Origin: Peptostreptococcaceae bacterium
GTDB lineage: Bacteria > Bacillota_A > Clostridia > Peptostreptococcales > Anaerovoracaceae
Direction of reading: 5' to 3'
DNA: 6,091 bases
NCBI GenBank assembly: GCA_016650135.1
Contig: JAENWH010000128.1
Coordinates: 1 to 6,091, forward strand
A model generated the notes under the pieces. It was not told where the DNA came from and ran no database searches. It saw only the letters and a list, made by a program, of their open reading frames with translations. Position 1 is the first letter of the stretch. Every line of letters begins with the position of its first letter. Made by a program: the position numbers and the translations under genes. Positions 5,555 through 6,091 of this stretch are shown here, in pieces.

Positions 5555-6091
5555 CTACTTAACAACGTAACCATTGGTTGCTAAGAAGTTGCTTACTCCG
5601 GCGTTTGCAGAAAGTACCCGGGATGAGTAGCCTGTGGAGTATGAGCCTCTGTTTACTGTAACAGAACCCTGATTATAGGCTGATAAGCCTTTAACCACAT
5701 CTCCGCCGTATGCGGTGATTCTCTCAGAGATAATCATTGCGCCTACGTTGATGCTTATTTTAGGATCCAGCAACTGTGTTCTAGACAAGCCATATCTTGA
5801 TCCTGTTGCCGGCATGATTTGCATCATACCAATGGCTCCAACTCTTGACTGAGCGTCAGCATTAAATGTACTTTCCTTGTGAGCGATTGCCATCAGCAAT
5901 TTTTCATCAATTCCATAGACATTTCCAGCTCTTTTAAACATAAATGCCAACTTTTGTGCATAAGCAATTGGAAGTCCCCAGTTATACTCTTTTATATATG
6001 AATAAAGACCCATATTATAAAGTGATTGTTCCCTGTTCCAATAATTTTTTGCAGGTATCGTCGTGTCTGTGCTGATACAAATTCCGAAATA
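5555..6091 (-). CDS. Lytic transglycosylase, SLT domain (5' end outside window)
   Basis: This enzyme cleaves the MurNAc-GlcNAc bond of peptidoglycan to leave a 1,6-anhydro product, and would act in the wall or outside the membrane. Numbered from the internal Met at 6013, the SLT fold covers about 25-120. AIAHKESTFNADAQS (42-56) contains the likely catalytic Glu47. GAIGMMQIMPATGSRYGL (59-76), LLDPKISINVGA (81-92) and GLSAYNQGS (109-117) are the other signature motifs. The Met at 6013 is not a convincing start: it has no Shine-Dalgarno, and the frame stays open for 26 more codons to the right edge (beginning YFGICISTDTTIPA). The true start is probably upstream, perhaps with a signal peptide or membrane anchor. 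After YNQG the sequence is Gly/Ser/Tyr-rich rather than the usual YNAGPGAV..Y. ending, and the protein stops about 35 residues later without a wall-binding repeat. Its biological role is not readable. Confidence 0.88.
   Translation of the reverse strand, partial: YFGICISTDTTIPAKNYWNREQSLYNMGLYSYIKEYNWGLPIAYAQKLAFMFKRAGNVYGIDEKLLMAIAHKESTFNADAQSRVGAIGMMQIMPATGSRYGLSRTQLLDPKISINVGAMIISERITAYGGDVVKGLSAYNQGSVTVNRGSYSTGYSSRVLSANAGVSNFLATNGYVVK

Noticed and set aside
6014..6022. TATAAT just before the Met at 6013, as a promoter for the transglycosylase
   Set aside because: It touches the ATG, leaving no room for a leader or ribosome binding site, and the upstream frame is open coding sequence.

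Overview
This 6.1 kb window looks like ordinary chromosome from a low-GC Firmicute, most probably a clostridium. The evidence is the AT-rich composition, strong AAGGAGG-type ribosome binding sites, TGn-TATAAT promoters, the large single-chain form of PurL seen in many clostridia, and a Bacillus/Clostridium-type scpA-scpB pair. The genus cannot be fixed from the sequence. Every gene that I can support is on the minus strand, so transcription runs from the right edge to the left.

In transcription order: (1) At 6091-5555 is the 3' part of a lytic transglycosylase gene. Its reading frame is still open at the right edge, and a hairpin terminator follows it at 5490-5517. (2) A promoter near 5451-5459 starts a tightly packed run of mtnA (methylthioribose-1-phosphate isomerase) and two different EamA/DMT-family ten-helix transporters. 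mtnA overlaps the first transporter by 4 nt, and the second transporter's start codon directly follows the first one's stop codon. (3) After a 39-nt gap come scpA and scpB, the non-SMC subunits of bacterial condensin, overlapping by 11 nt. A candidate promoter at the end of the second transporter gene could give them independent expression. A hairpin terminator at 1140-1165 ends the unit. (4) A gene-free stretch (877-1173) holds that terminator, a striking pentanucleotide repeat tract, an imperfect inverted repeat and an extended -10 promoter. (5) The promoter drives purL, of which only the first 292 codons are inside the window.

Functionally the window joins housekeeping themes: cell-wall cleavage, methionine/purine by-product salvage, small-molecule transport, chromosome segregation and purine synthesis. 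The closest functional coupling suggested by gene packing is mtnA with the two transporters. The scpA-scpB coupling is the usual stoichiometric pairing. I see no phage, IS element, CRISPR, tRNA/rRNA or toxin-antitoxin system, and no convincing evidence of a previously undescribed system. The points worth a second look are the mtnA-transporter pairing, the repeat-rich spacer between scpB and purL, and the unusual C-terminal end and unknown N-terminus of the transglycosylase.
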